DNA of 64,000 nt from Opeltia flavorubescens (Eukaryota; Ascomycota; Lecanoromycetes; Teloschistales; Teloschistaceae): contig KE546976.1 of NCBI GenBank assembly GCA_000442125.1, positions 496,001 to 560,000 on the forward strand. The letters are read 5' to 3'. A model generated the notes under the pieces. That model made no database searches. It saw only the letters and a program-made list of their open reading frames with translations, and was not told the origin of the DNA. Below, one piece after another: positions 36,705 through 47,810 of this stretch. The position numbers were made by a program, and so were the translations under genes. Each line of letters starts with the position of its first letter. The stretch's first letter is position 1.

Positions 36705-39700
36705 ATGTCAAGACCACATAAATATCACCTTCCGGAGGCTTCAGATTCGCCAGCGGATGACTCGGAGTCAGACATCGAACTAGAGCTCGATGAACTTGGA
36801 CCGCATCAGGGGCAGTACGAGAGTGCTCCTGATGAACATCCGTCGCGGGATCAGGGAGGCCCAGACGAGAGAATACCACTCAAGAGCTTGCGAGTAAGCC
36901 GTACTAGAGGATTTGGAGCTCGACGTCGAAATGATGGTCACTGGGACCGCAACTCGGAGGATCTTCCACGAGATACCCTAGGCGGTAGAGACTCCGAAGG
37001 TACTATAGAGGACGATGCCCCTCTCCTCGAGGCCAGCAACGAATCTACGACGAAACGCAAGTCTCTGGACCAAGGCTCCCGTCGACCGTCCACACGACAG
37101 AGGCTTGCGAAATTCCTTTCATTTTCTTCCGCTGTGGCGGAAAGCCCCCTGTCTAGACAGCAAGATGCACAGGAGAACAACATCGCCGGCGCAACTCGTC
37201 ATATCACTGTTGGGCAATTTCCTCCTCCTCGATTCCCTCCAAACGCTGTATCGAATGCAAAATATACCGCATGGAGTTTCCTTCCAAGGACCCTGTATAA
37301 TGAATTTTCCTTCTTTTTCAACATGTATTTTCTGCTTGTTGCACTGTCTCAACTGATACCCCCTTTGCGAATTGGTTATGTATCAACATATGTTGTTCCA
37401 CTGGTCTTTGTCCTCTCTATCACACTGGGAAAGGAGGCCTTAGATGATATAGCTCGTCGAAAGCGAGACGCCGAGGCCAATAAAGAAGCGTACACCGTCC
37501 TTCGTTTGCAAGATCTCTCCAAATCCTCACTGAGGAAACAGGATATGAAAAGTCGAGCCGCAAAGGCTCCGTCAAGGCGAGGTCAAAGTGATACATCGTC
37601 TTCTTATCCGAATCGTCTTGATGTGATTGAAGAAGAGGAGGAGATACTTGGTCAGGATAGGAAGGATCCAAGCGTGGGTATTGAAATGGATGAGCTCAGC
37701 ATAAGGGCCCGAGATGTCAAAGTTGGGGATGTCATCAAGCTTGGCAGAGACCAAAGAGTACCAGCTGATCTTGTTATACTTAAGAGCTCGAGTGTCGAAG
37801 CAGCTTCTGCTGTTTCTCCGCTCCCTCAAGCGAGGATTAGCATACCAAATACAACGCGCGATGCGGAAGGTTCCACTTCGCAATCTTTTGAGGTAGAGAG
37901 TTCGATAGCAGTTGCTGAGCACGTCGAAACAAATGGAGTGCAAACCTCCTCTAATACCGCTGACTCTCACGGAGCCGGTGAGGCTTTTCTTCGCACAGAC
38001 CAGCTGGATGGGGAAACGGACTGGAAATTACGACTGGCTTCGCCATTGACCCAACGTCTTGATCCACGTGCATTTACAAGATTGCGCATCGTCGCTGGGA
38101 GACCGTCAAAGAAGGTGAACGAGTTTGTTGGGACCATCGAGTATACGCCCTCGGAGAGTCCACATTTCGATGGCGGACCTCAGCAAGCAAGCAACGGCGG
38201 AAAAGCGTTATCGGTGCCGCTCACGATTGACAACACAGCGTGGGCCAACACTGTTCTCGCCTCCAATGTCAATCTTTTGGCCGTCGTCGTCTACACGGGC
38301 GCTCAGACTCGGCAAGCGATGTCCACCACTACCCCAAGGTCAAAGACCGGATTACTAGACTGCGAAATCAATGACCTAACCAAAATCCTGTGCGCTCTGA
38401 CTTTGACCTTATCTATCGTGCTCGTCGCACTTGAGGGATTTGAAAACCGGGAAGATATGAAATGGTACGTAGCCATGACCAGGTTTTTGATCCTTTTCTC
38501 GACCATTATTCCAATAAGCCTTCGAGTCAATCTGGACATGGGTAAATCAGTCTATGCATGGTTCATTGAAAAAGATCAGGGAATCCCCGGCACTGTGGTA
38601 CGGACAAGTACAATTCCCGAAGAGCTTGGGCGCATTGAATACCTCCTGAGTGACAAAACTGGCACGCTCACGCAAAATGAAATGGAGTTGAAGAAGATAC
38701 ATATTGGAACTGTTTCCTACGCGAACGAAGCGATGGACGAAGTCACTTCCCACGTCCGGCAGGGTTTCGTGGCTGGCATGGCGAGTGACACCTTGCAGCC
38801 CACCCAGTTAGTAACACCATCGTCTAGCTACTATGTTTCAGCCGCCAGCAATCAAACAACGAGGACACGAAGAGAGATTGGTTCAAGAGTTCGAGACCTG
38901 GTTCTGGCACTCGCACTCTGTCATAACGTCACACCTACAGTTGAAGAAGAAAGCGGTGAAAACTTTACTTCGTATCAAGCGTCATCACCTGATGAGATTG
39001 CAATCGTACGCTGGACGGAACAGGTTGGATTACGTCTGGTCCACCGTGACAGGAGAAGCATCACGCTGCAGGCCGTGGAGACTGGGCAGATTGTGGTGCA
39101 AGTCCGGATCCTGGATATCTTTCCTTTCACGTCCGAGGGGAAGAGGATGGGTATCATACTACAATTTTTAGAGGAGCGAGGCTCCGCAGACTCCGCAGCG
39201 AACGCCAATGGCGAAATTTGGTTCTACCAGAAGGGCGCGGACACAGTGATGAGCTCGATTGTGGCAATGAATGATTGGCTTGACGAAGAAACCGCCAACA
39301 TGGCTCGAGAAGGCTTCCGCACATTGGTGGTTGGGAGGCGAAAGCTTTCAACCCAACAATACCAAATATTCTCATCACGGTACAAAGAGGCGTCATTGTC
39401 ATTGCAGTACCGAGACGCGAAGATGGCTCGTGACGTGAAGGAACATTTGGAGAATAATCTTGAGTTGCTAGGAGTTACCGGGGTTGAGGACAAGCTCCAG
39501 AAGGATGTCAAGCCATCACTGGAGCTGTTGCGTAACGCCGGAATTAAGATCTGGATGCTCACGGGTGACAAGGTCGAAACGGCTCGTTGTGTTGCGGTGT
39601 CCGCCAAGTTGGTCTCACGAACGCAATACATTCACACCATCACCAAATTGGCTCCTGATACCCCAGCAGCATCAGCTCTGGACGCACTTTCTCTTCTTCG

Positions 39701-40700
39701 GTCGAAACCCGACTCTACGGCGTTACTCATTGATGGTGACTCGCTCTCTTATTTTCTTAGTCATCACCGCTGGGAATTTGTCTCCATAGCCGTACTCTTG
39801 CCTGCCGTTATCGCCTGCCGCTGCTCGCCCACGCAGAAAGCTGACATAGCTTACCTGATTCGCCAATTCACCAAGAAACGCGTCGCCTGCATTGGTGACG
39901 GCGGCAATGACGTCTCCATGATCCAAGCCGCCGACGTCGGCGTAGGCATCGTCGGCAAGGAAGGCCGTCAAGCTTCCCTCGCGGCCGACTTCTCGATAAC
40001 CAGTTTCCACCATCTCACAAAGCTTCTGGTCTGGCACGGCCGAAACTCGTACAAGCGCTCCGCCAAACTGGCACAATTCATCATCCACCGCGGTCTCATC
40101 ATCTCCATCTGCCAAACCATCTACAGCATCGCCGCGCACTACGAGCCAATAGCCCTTTACCGCGACTGGCTGCTCGTTGGTTACGCAACCGTGTACACGA
40201 TGGCTCCTGTATTCAGTCTCGTTTTGGATAAGGATGTTGATGAAGGACTGGCGAATCTCTACCCAGAGCTTTACAAGGAGCTTACGAACGGCCAGAGTCT
40301 AAGTTACAGAACCTTCTTCGTCTGGGTCGCGGTCAGCATCTATCAGGGCAGCATCATTCAAGGCCTCAGCCAGATCCTCGTCGGTAGTTCCGATGCCGAG
40401 TTCCCACGTATGGTCAGCGTGAGCTTTACTGTCCTCGTCATTAATGAACTCATCATGGTGGCTTCGGAAATCGTGACTTGGCATCGGATTATGGTTGCGA
40501 GCCTCCTGGGCACTATGGGGATATACATAGGCAGTGTACCATTTTTGGGAGGATACTTTGATTTGGGATACGTATGGAGCTGGGCTTTTGCGTGGAGGGT
40601 GGCAGCTATCAGCGCGATCAGCTTGATTCCACCGTACAGCGTAAAGATTCTGAGGAGGACTTTGAGGCCACCGAATTATAGGAAGGTGCAGGGATTTTAG
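36705..40700 (+). CDS. NEO1: P4-ATPase, Neo1-type phospholipid flippase
   Basis: Golgi/endosomal aminophospholipid flippase (family knowledge). Single exon, 1331 aa. An acidic disordered N-terminus of ~170 residues is longer than in yeast Neo1 (1151 aa total). The TM1-2 pair begins at YNEFSFFFNMYFLLVALSQ. The A-domain has DQLDGETDWKLR (DGET near residue 435). Motif PISLRVNLDMGKSVYAW is diagnostic of the Neo1 branch rather than Drs2/Dnf. The phosphorylation site is SDKTGTLTQNE (Asp about 650). The P-domain holds KIWMLTGDKVETA and GDGGNDVSMIQAADVGVG. The C-terminal TM block is complete. No lipid-flippase beta-subunit signature is expected for Neo1. Divergent from SEC16. Confidence 0.96.
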   Translation: MSRPHKYHLPEASDSPADDSESDIELELDELGPHQGQYESAPDEHPSRDQGGPDERIPLKSLRVSRTRGFGARRRNDGHWDRNSEDLPRDTLGGRDSEGTIEDDAPLLEASNESTTKRKSLDQGSRRPSTRQRLAKFLSFSSAVAESPLSRQQDAQENNIAGATRHITVGQFPPPRFPPNAVSNAKYTAWSFLPRTLYNEFSFFFNMYFLLVALSQLIPPLRIGYVSTYVVPLVFVLSITLGKEALDDIARRKRDAEANKEAYTVLRLQDLSKSSLRKQDMKSRAAKAPSRRGQSDTSSSYPNRLDVIEEEEEILGQDRKDPSVGIEMDELSIRARDVKVGDVIKLGRDQRVPADLVILKSSSVEAASAVSPLPQARISIPNTTRDAEGSTSQSFEVESSIAVAEHVETNGVQTSSNTADSHGAGEAFLRTDQLDGETDWKLRLASPLTQRLDPRAFTRLRIVAGRPSKKVNEFVGTIEYTPSESPHFDGGPQQASNGGKALSVPLTIDNTAWANTVLASNVNLLAVVVYTGAQTRQAMSTTTPRSKTGLLDCEINDLTKILCALTLTLSIVLVALEGFENREDMKWYVAMTRFLILFSTIIPISLRVNLDMGKSVYAWFIEKDQGIPGTVVRTSTIPEELGRIEYLLSDKTGTLTQNEMELKKIHIGTVSYANEAMDEVTSHVRQGFVAGMASDTLQPTQLVTPSSSYYVSAASNQTTRTRREIGSRVRDLVLALALCHNVTPTVEEESGENFTSYQASSPDEIAIVRWTEQVGLRLVHRDRRSITLQAVETGQIVVQVRILDIFPFTSEGKRMGIILQFLEERGSADSAANANGEIWFYQKGADTVMSSIVAMNDWLDEETANMAREGFRTLVVGRRKLSTQQYQIFSSRYKEASLSLQYRDAKMARDVKEHLENNLELLGVTGVEDKLQKDVKPSLELLRNAGIKIWMLTGDKVETARCVAVSAKLVSRTQYIHTITKLAPDTPAASALDALSLLRSKPDSTALLIDGDSLSYFLSHHRWEFVSIAVLLPAVIACRCSPTQKADIAYLIRQFTKKRVACIGDGGNDVSMIQAADVGVGIVGKEGRQASLAADFSITSFHHLTKLLVWHGRNSYKRSAKLAQFIIHRGLIISICQTIYSIAAHYEPIALYRDWLLVGYATVYTMAPVFSLVLDKDVDEGLANLYPELYKELTNGQSLSYRTFFVWVAVSIYQGSIIQGLSQILVGSSDAEFPRMVSVSFTVLVINELIMVASEIVTWHRIMVASLLGTMGIYIGSVPFLGGYFDLGYVWSWAFAWRVAAISAISLIPPYSVKILRRTLRPPNYRKVQGF

Positions 40701-41101
40701 GACGGCGTATCAACAGCTTCGGCGAGAGGGATGGGCAAAAAGGAAAAGGCATGGTGGATAGCAATGACATTCTTGAATATGTGTTACATTAAGAGAAAGG
40801 GTGGGAGGAGCAGTGGCGTTTGACACGACCGTCCATTAGGGGTCTTTAATACCCATGACCAAATTCTGGTTGTTTTCAAATATTTCGGGCGTAAATATAT
40901 TACTCATTTGTCCTGTCAATGGAAAGATCGAGAATGCTTCTGGCTCAGGGTCCGTAGCAACAATATCGATAGAAAGAAGCACTCGCGCCAAGCAAATAGC
41001 AGAAAGACGTCACAATTCTACGAGTCTCTACAATCCCAAACCTCCCTACACTAATCCACCTCGACTTTCTATAATTGTACATAGGTCATCATTCCCATTC
41101 A
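40701..41101. other. Intergenic NEO1 to cupin gene
   Basis: Tandem spacer; no coding support. It holds the NEO1 3' end and presumably the cupin promoter. Confidence 0.35.
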
Positions 41102-41442
41102 ATGCCCACGCGTGCTGAAGCGGAATCCCTCGTTCAGTCATGGGGCTTCTCCCACGTCTTCACCTGGACCGATAGGCGGTATATCCTCTTTTTCTCAATG
41201 CAAACACCCTTCACGTTTTGACTCTCCATCTCCGATACAGAAACACGCACTATGCCCCCCACGCTCACAGTGGCCTCACCACACACTTAATCCTCCGTGG
41301 GAGCATGACTGTGACATATCCCCGAGACGAGAACCCGGAGAAGAAGACTTACGGGGCGGGTGAGAGGGTGGATGTGGAAGCGGATAGGGTGCATGAGGTA
41401 TGGATGGGGGACGAGGGGTGTGACTACGTAATTGGGGAATGA
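41102..41442 (+). CDS. Small single-domain cupin
   Basis: RmlC-like cupin of 92 aa. Exons are 41102-41178 and 41241-41442 (intron GTATAT...ATACAG, in phase). The N-terminus is MPTRAEAESLVQSWGFSHVFTWTDRR. The first cupin motif is present as HYAPHAHSGLTTHLILRGSMTVTY, with two histidines spaced as metal ligands. The second motif region is YGAGERVDVEADRVHEVWMG. The pattern H-x-H...E/R...H suggests metal binding, but the substrate is unknown. Similar short fungal cupins are usually annotated only as hypothetical. Near the protein end the coding strand is G-rich. Confidence 0.82.
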
Positions 41443-41883
41443 GGGGTGAGGTTGATCGAATGGGTATGTTCGTGGAAGAAGTGGCTGGATGCAGTCTACG
41501 AGGAACGATGCCCCAGAGCCGATATGCATGACCAAGGATGTCTTGGTGAAACTTCTACTTACTCAACCAGTTGTATGTTCTCCCCAAAATTGACTACTGT
41601 TGACGAGAAGTTGATAACACTCAATGTAACGCTTGAGTAAGCATTCGGGCCATCAGACCTGTGGTGTGCGAAGTATCAGAATGTAGAAAGAATAGGGTAT
41701 CATCGTTGAAGCATAGTAATAAAATAATCGTGTACTAGGTTCGATCTTAGTATCGAGTCTACTCGAAAGACCTTCCTGCTACTGTCCATCCTTGGCCCAT
41801 GCAATCTGTTTGCTAGAGGCCTGCGCAATTCAACTGAATTGATCCTTCAAAACCGAGCCATATCAGCTTGACGAGCGGACACA
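41443..41883. other. Intergenic between convergent cupin and protease genes
   Basis: Convergent 3' ends; nothing further recognised. Confidence 0.35.
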
Positions 41884-43379
41884 TCAGGCAAAGGTGAATG
41901 CGAGACTTATACTTCCAAAAATAATCCAGACCGCGACCCCGACTAGACCGGCAGAGTTTCCATTACCGGAAGCTTCGGCACTTCCTGTGCCTACGTCTCC
42001 ATCGAGGCGTCCCCCGATAACATTTGAATTGTCAGCTTGTGTTGGGTTTGGAACAGACGATGCCTCTGGAACCGAGCCTTCACCACGGCCAATTTCGACG
42101 ACATGAGACTTTGTAGCGTTGAATTTGGCTTGTGCCAAAGAAATCTCCTTGTTATCCAAATCATGGACAATATAGGCACTTCGAAGGAAAGTATCACCCA
42201 AAATGCCCCCATCGCCCAAGGATGGTGCAATTCCGAAGCCGCATATCGGATGGTCATCAGGGAGTCCTAGTTCATCGATGTGCGGAATATGGATCTGTAA
42301 AACCAATTCGGTCAGGGGAACCGAGATTTTCACCGACTTAAAGAAAAAATCAACAGCCTTGTCCGAGTTAGCCAGACTGCACTTTACCAGTGGAATGTCC
42401 AAATTCTCATGCAATACGACATCGAGTGCTGTGTAGATACCCTCGATCAGATGAGTCGGCAAGTATGTGATACTGGTTCCCGTGTCCAACACAACCGTTG
42501 CAGGCAGACCTCCGCTTGATGACAGACTTTGCCCACTGCTCGCAATGCTGAGCCCGCTCAACTCAACTATAAATGCGAGAACTCCCTCATCTTGGCGCTC
42601 AATGGGCAAGGTCTGCAGGGTCCCATGGAACTTCTCGGTATCAACGCCACCAAACAAAATAGTACCAGTACTTGACTGCAGATCATCCAGCCAAAGACTG
42701 TACGCATTAGACTGGATCAGGCCTTGATCAACCATCAGCTGGGGCAAATTTGAGTATCTCGCCTTGTCGTCTACCACACTTTCAAGACTCTTGAAGCCCA
42801 GACCAAGGACCCCTGTTGTAGACATGGACACGTAGCCAATGCCAAATTGCATACCAGTCAACACGTGTCCGTTCACCCGAATCGTGTCTGAAGCATAGTC
42901 GCCAGTAGCGCAGCTGCCATCAACATAGGAAATGGTGAACTTGCTGTCGATATATTTATACGTGCTGGAAGAATTGGGACTGTAAAGCCCTGATACTGAA
43001 CAAGTATCGACAGGTACCTGACAGAGGGAAGAGTTGACGATGTTGACCCATAAGTCACTGCTTCCGGTATCGATGACTAACTGGAACTCCTGCGGTGGTG
43101 TCCCCAAGCTGACGTTGGTAGAATAAAAAAAGCCCTGTCTACCCGTTAATGACTCAATTGCTTTCCGCAACGCGATTACAATATATCGACCTTGTTGTCT
43201 AAAGTTGCTGAGACTGGTGACGTTCGTTTCATGATATCCCATTTCATAAGTCGCTCCACATGTCTCTTTTCAATGCGCAGGCTAACTGTCGAGGGTGAGG
43301 AACCTCTTTCGACCAACTCAATGGCGGCGGTATGGAAGCTCAGCAGCCCAACATACGTCGAAAGCCACAAGCCCTTCAT
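41884..43379 (-). CDS. GPI-anchored-type secreted aspartic protease (yapsin-like)
   Basis: Pepsin-family A1 aspartic endopeptidase, 479 aa. Exons read on the minus strand are 43191-43379 and 41884-43134. A signal peptide (MKGLWLSTYVGLLSFHTAA) and short propeptide (ending SLRIEKRHVERLMKWD) precede the mature enzyme, which starts near FFYSTNVSLGTPPQEFQLV. Both catalytic motifs are intact: IDTGSSDLWV and LDTGTSITYLP. The flap region is YVDGSCATGDYASDTI. The C-terminus has a Ser/Gly/Asn linker (SAEASGNGNSAG) then a hydrophobic tail (LVGVAVWIIFGSISLAFTFA), the pattern of a GPI signal as in yapsins/opsB. The intron donor is GTCGAT. Activity likely at cell wall or membrane (inferred). Confidence 0.9.
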
Positions 43380-43626
43380 GGCTGGAATATGTCTTGACCT
43401 GCACGTTTCTGAGGTGTTCCCAGAAAGCAAAGAAGATAAGTGAACTATCAGTCACCGCGCCAGGCGATACCCCAAGAAACACGAAAGGTTACAGAGCCAG
43501 AAAGGCGAAAGGATTTTATTCTTGCGGCTCTTGGGTGCACACAATTTAGGGGTAATTCCAGGAATTGACGATGCAGAGACCCATGTGGAATTTTCCTGGT
43601 GGGTGGTTGTACAGTGTACCCAAGAA

Positions 43627-44277
43627 TTACTCGAGCGGGACAGCGAATGACAGAACCAAAGCACAGGAGTAAGGCCCAATACAGGACGGCAGCGGAAGAA
43701 AGAGTGATGCAAGTGGGTGATGTGAGAAAGACAGCGAGATCATGAAGATAGATGTGCGGCCATTTGGGCAAGAAGGAGCAATCCACCAGATTGATGTTGG
43801 AGAAGGTACAACCCAGAGCAGATTTGGACATTCAATGCAAACCCTTGCTCTCGACTCCAAAGGTGAAACCACCGTAGCAGTGACCGCAGAGCTAATAAGG
43901 GCCTTGCGAACGTCAGTATTCCATCCCAAACTGCCAATCGACGAAGCCAAGCGAGTTGACCAGTTGACAATACCTCTGGACATGTTGCCTTGGGCTTGAA
44001 TTACAGTCGTTGTTACAGTTTCTGGCGACTTAAGGGTACCGAGACTCTTACCCGACGAGGGCTTAAAAGTTGCAAGGATTAGAGATGTGAATGTAAGGAC
44101 TGAAAGATGGAGCTGCTCTCTACGTAGCTCGTGGCCTGAATACGGATCCATTCGATCACTTTCTGGGGTTCCGGCGTCTACTCTGCGACGTTGACGCTCT
44201 GCTGTATCTTGGCATTTTCTAGTTGCTCCATATCCAGATGGATATTCTTGTTCGAGGCCTTGAGACTTTGAGGTCAA
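43627..44277 (-). CDS. Uncertain 216-codon ORF
   Basis: Open frame of 216 codons, long for chance in this window, but I recognise no family. It begins MTSKSQGLEQEYPSGYG, has a hydrophobic patch (LHLSVLTFTSLILATF) after a charged 50-residue leader, and ends in a second hydrophobic stretch (GPYSCALVLSFAVPLE). A shorter open frame lies on the opposite strand (43742-43999). It sits in the upstream region of the aspartic protease on the same strand and may simply be leader sequence. Confidence 0.2.
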   Translation of the reverse strand: MTSKSQGLEQEYPSGYGATRKCQDTAERQRRRVDAGTPESDRMDPYSGHELRREQLHLSVLTFTSLILATFKPSSGKSLGTLKSPETVTTTVIQAQGNMSRGIVNWSTRLASSIGSLGWNTDVRKALISSAVTATVVSPLESRARVCIECPNLLWVVPSPTSIWWIAPSCPNGRTSIFMISLSFSHHPLASLFLPLPSCIGPYSCALVLSFAVPLE

Positions 44278-45269
44278 CGTGCGGATCGCTATGCCGTAAG
44301 CTCTAATAGACTGCTAAAGAACGTCTTTTGCCAATCGGAAAAATGAAGTATGTCCCTGGGCCAGAGTCCCTTACCTATTCCACTTGTGCTATTCATTCAA
44401 TCTCATTGATTCATGACTCCACCAGCCATGAGATAGAATGAATTATCTGAATGTTTTACTGCAATTTGGACTATATGCAAATTAGGATCTCTTCAACTCC
44501 ACATTCGCAGGATTTTTCAGGGATTGTTGGCCTAATGCGGCATGGCTTGCGGAGCGGTAGTGGTGGCTATGAAATAATCTTGCTGTGCTAAGAGCGCAAT
44601 GAACCGTCCCGACTGAAGTAATAAAAAGTCTCGCAGAAAGAGGTTGATTGGGAATCACAAATCTCGGATCGAAGTGTGATGCAGATTCTCACCATCCGTC
44701 ATGTGGAAACACAGAACTTGCAGGAACCCAAAAAAAGGGGTAGAGGACCCATAGTAAAACATGGACTGGATTTGACACTGAGAGGTGATACAATAAAGAA
44801 CAAGGCGGCAAAGGTAGCTCCAAGCCATTATCTATCCCGAGCAGCAAATTCCATTGCCAATTGAACATATGGTCGAAGCATCGGTCAGATTTTCCCAGAT
44901 GCTTCTTCCCACAATTAAGTCTTCTGTAACACCCTACTTTGTACTGGTACATCTTGTACCAAAATAGTGGATGTTGACTCAACCGAATGGGACGAGGCAC
45001 ACTTAAATCAGCTTGGTCCTTGACCAAAAAAATGAGTATGGAGCTAGGCTTGGTACGGGAACATTACAGCAGCAATGGTGCTGCAAACATTGCAACAGAT
45101 ACCTTGATTACCTCAATATCTCAGCCAACATCTAGAGCTCTATGATGCGAAAGGCAGTTGTTACTACTTACGTAGCTTTAATACAAGATTTGGCGACTTT
45201 TGGCTGGGTATTGCCATGTCCCGTTCGCTTCTGTTCACGTTTTTCGTCACCCGAGGATTCGGGCTTCCG

Positions 45270-45410
45270 TATAATTAACAATAAAAAAATTACAAATTTC
45301 TCGATTATTTTTATAAAAAATATAAATATAGAATAGAAATTAGTAAATAATATTTCTATATTATTAAATCATCAATTAAATAATACCTCAAATATTATAT
45401 CTTGTAGCGA
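45270..45410. repeat. AT-rich low-complexity patch
   Basis: About 140 bp with almost no G or C, made of A/T homopolymer runs and ATAT/TTTATA words, sharply bounded by ordinary sequence. No repeat unit could be defined by eye. It could be decayed mobile-element DNA, a replication-origin-like AT island or a scaffold attachment region; none can be shown from sequence. Confidence 0.5.
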
Positions 45411-45680
45411 AACTGGCTGACCCGCATTACGTCTAATTACAAAGTACTGCTTGCTTTACTTAAAAGTCGTGCACTCAGAACGCCCGGTGGTAGATAAATG
45501 CATTTATTTTAATTAAGTACTACGCTTGAGCATACAAAGCTGTGTAGAGACCTTATAGTGATATGGGACCCACACCTTTTTACTTTTCCTTTCTGCTCCC
45601 AAGAAAACTGTACGGTTTCATAGTGTGCTGCAGTGAGTTACGTATTGCAATAACCACATCTACTTTGTTCTGACTTGTCA

Positions 45681-46538
45681 ATGGTGTTGAGCACAGTATG
45701 CACGTCTGAGCTGATCCTGCGCAACTGGTTTTTTCATAACGGGGTAATCGCTCAAGGGGCCGAATTGCGGATCTTGCCTTTGGGAGACTCCATCACTTGG
45801 GGACAGTACAGCAGCGATGGGAATGGATACCGATTGGCCCTTCACGACCGACTGGTCCAGGGGAACCGCGTGACCTTCATTGGCCGCGAAAAGTCAGGTA
45901 CCATGGCCAACAATGAGAATGAAGGACACCCAGGCTTCCCCATAGGTCCTGTTGGCAACACGGGCAAACCGGACTACTCCCTTCGACCCAACGTTGTTTT
46001 ACTGATGGCCGGTACAAACGATGTGGTCTTCAACATTAATCTGGAGACTGCACCCCTCACCATGGCTAAGGTCATCGACGAGATTATCGACTCTTGTCCA
46101 GATGCAGCGTTGCTAGTCGCGCAGATCCCTATGCTGCTGGATCCAGTATGGGAGGAAAAGAGGGTCGCTTTAAATACCGCCATCAGTGACGTGGTCGAGG
46201 CTCGTTTCAATGCTAGCAAGCAAGTAGCTTTGGCAAGCATGGACAGATTTGCAGCGCAACACCTCAACGTCACGGATGGCATTCATCCTACTGATGAAGG
46301 TTACAAGCATATCGCTGCTGCATGGTATGACGCTATTGTGAGAGCTGACGAGAAAGGCTGGATCAAGGCTCCTGTGCATATAGGCCTCCAGCCTGAACTA
46401 CCAGACAGCCAGCTCATGGAACGCTGGACGCTGGCGGAGATCGCACTGTACAGTATCATAGCGGTGGGAATTGTTCTTGTAGTTCGGAGAGGGCTCATCA
46501 TTCTCGTTCGAAACTCTAGAGCACTTGGTTTTACGTAG
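45681..46538 (+). CDS. SGNH/GDSL hydrolase with C-terminal membrane helix
   Basis: SGNH-hydrolase (carbohydrate-esterase CE3-like), 285 aa as an uninterrupted frame. Block I is LRILPLGDSITWG (catalytic Ser), block III VVLLMAGTNDV (oxyanion Asn) and block V TDGIHPTDEGY (Asp and His). The C-terminus has a TM helix (LAEIALYSIIAVGIVLVV) followed by basic residues (RRGLIILVRNSR). The N-terminus (MVLSTVCTSELILRNW) is a poor signal peptide. A GTATGC...CTCAAG tract inside it resembles an intron, so the true start may lie in an unresolved upstream exon. Substrate unknown; deacetylation of plant or fungal polysaccharide is an inference. Confidence 0.82.
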   Translation: MVLSTVCTSELILRNWFFHNGVIAQGAELRILPLGDSITWGQYSSDGNGYRLALHDRLVQGNRVTFIGREKSGTMANNENEGHPGFPIGPVGNTGKPDYSLRPNVVLLMAGTNDVVFNINLETAPLTMAKVIDEIIDSCPDAALLVAQIPMLLDPVWEEKRVALNTAISDVVEARFNASKQVALASMDRFAAQHLNVTDGIHPTDEGYKHIAAAWYDAIVRADEKGWIKAPVHIGLQPELPDSQLMERWTLAEIALYSIIAVGIVLVVRRGLIILVRNSRALGFT

Positions 46539-46692
46539 ACCTCAAGAACGATTCGCTGATTGATCGTATCTTTTCCATATCCAATGACCAGTCGCGTCTT
46601 ACAGGGGTCTTAGCGCGTCTCCCGCGTCTCCCAAAGACATATCTTGCCCTTTCTGATCATCAAGTCCACCTGTGCATTTTCCAGTAGTTTCA

Positions 46693-47810
46693 ATGGCGCA
46701 AGCAGAGTCATCTTCCGCAGCTTCTAGTCGAACTCATATAGCAAAGGCCAATGGCTCCTCTGCAGCCTACGACCTTCCCTGGTAACATTATCCTTAAAGC
46801 CAACCCTCATCTCGCACTCACTGCTAACAGCCCTGCCTCAAAGGGTCGAGAAATACCGCCCCGTCTTCCTCGACGACATTGTTGGCAATGTCGAGACTAT
46901 CGAGCGCCTGAAAATCATCGCCAAAGATGGCAACATGCCCCATATGATTATTTCTGGCATGCCGGGGATCGGTAAAACAACCTCCATCCTCTGCCTCGCC
47001 CGCCAGCTCCTCGGCCCGCACGCATACAAAGAAGCAGTCCTTGAACTCAATGCTTCCGACGAGCGGGGTATCGACGTCGTTCGGGGACGCATTAAGGGGT
47101 TTGCTCAGAAAAAGGTCACTCTGCCTCAGGGAAGGCAGAAATTGGTTATCCTAGACGAGGCTGATAGTATGACGAGCGGAGCGCAGCAGGCGCTGAGGCG
47201 GACGATGGAGATCTACAGCTCGACTACCAGATTCGCGTTCGCGTGTAATCAGAGCAACAAGATTATCGAGCCGTTGCAGTCGCGATGTGCAATATTGCGG
47301 TACTCGAGACTAACAGACGAGCAAGTGGTGCAGAGGTTGATGGCGATTACGAAAGCGGAGGATGTAAAGTATAGTGACGATGGGATTGCAGCGTTGGTGT
47401 TCTCTGCCGAGGGAGATATGAGGCAGGCGATCAACAACCTGCAGTCTACGGCTGCTGGTTTTGGGTTCGTAAGTGGAGAAAATGTGTTCAAGGTGGTGGA
47501 TTCGCCGCATCCGATTAAGGTGCAGGCAATGGTCAAGGCGTGCTGGGAGTGTAAGGTGGAACAAGCGATGGAGGGGCTAGAGGAGCTGTGGGGGTTGGGG
47601 TATAGCTGTCATGATATCGTGAGTACGATGTTTAAAGTGACGAAGTCAGCGCCGGGTTTGAGTGAGCACGCAAGACTTGAGTTCATCAAGGAAATCGGAT
47701 TTTGCCATATGCGGATACTGGATGGGGTGCAGACGCTGGTGCAACTGGGAGGATGCGTGGCGAAGCTTTGCAAAATCAACATGAAGCCTGAACTTTTTGT
47801 TCCCCCGTAA
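46693..47810 (+). CDS. RFC4: Replication factor C subunit 4 (clamp loader)
   Basis: AAA+ clamp-loader subunit (yeast Rfc4, human RFC2) that helps load PCNA at primer ends (family knowledge). Exons are 46693-46781 and 46844-47810, giving 351 aa. The N-terminus has [19 protein letters not shown]. Walker A is [10 protein letters not shown]; Walker B is VILDEADSM; the RFC-box SRC motif appears in [13 protein letters not shown]. Sensor 2 region is [14 protein letters not shown]. The intron splits the Trp codon of LPW and has a TGCTAAC branch site. The 5' half is C-rich and the 3' half G-rich on the coding strand. Tandem after the SGNH hydrolase, 154 bp away. Confidence 0.97.

Larger units (their letters stand above)
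43380..45680. other. 2.3 kb gene-poor stretch with AT-rich core
   Basis: The longest stretch without a firm gene. A 216-codon minus-strand ORF (43627-44277) is listed separately with low confidence. The segment 45270-45410 is extremely AT-rich (poly-A/T and ATAT runs) compared with the rest of the window. No transposon ORF, terminal repeat or RNA gene was recognised. Confidence 0.4.
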
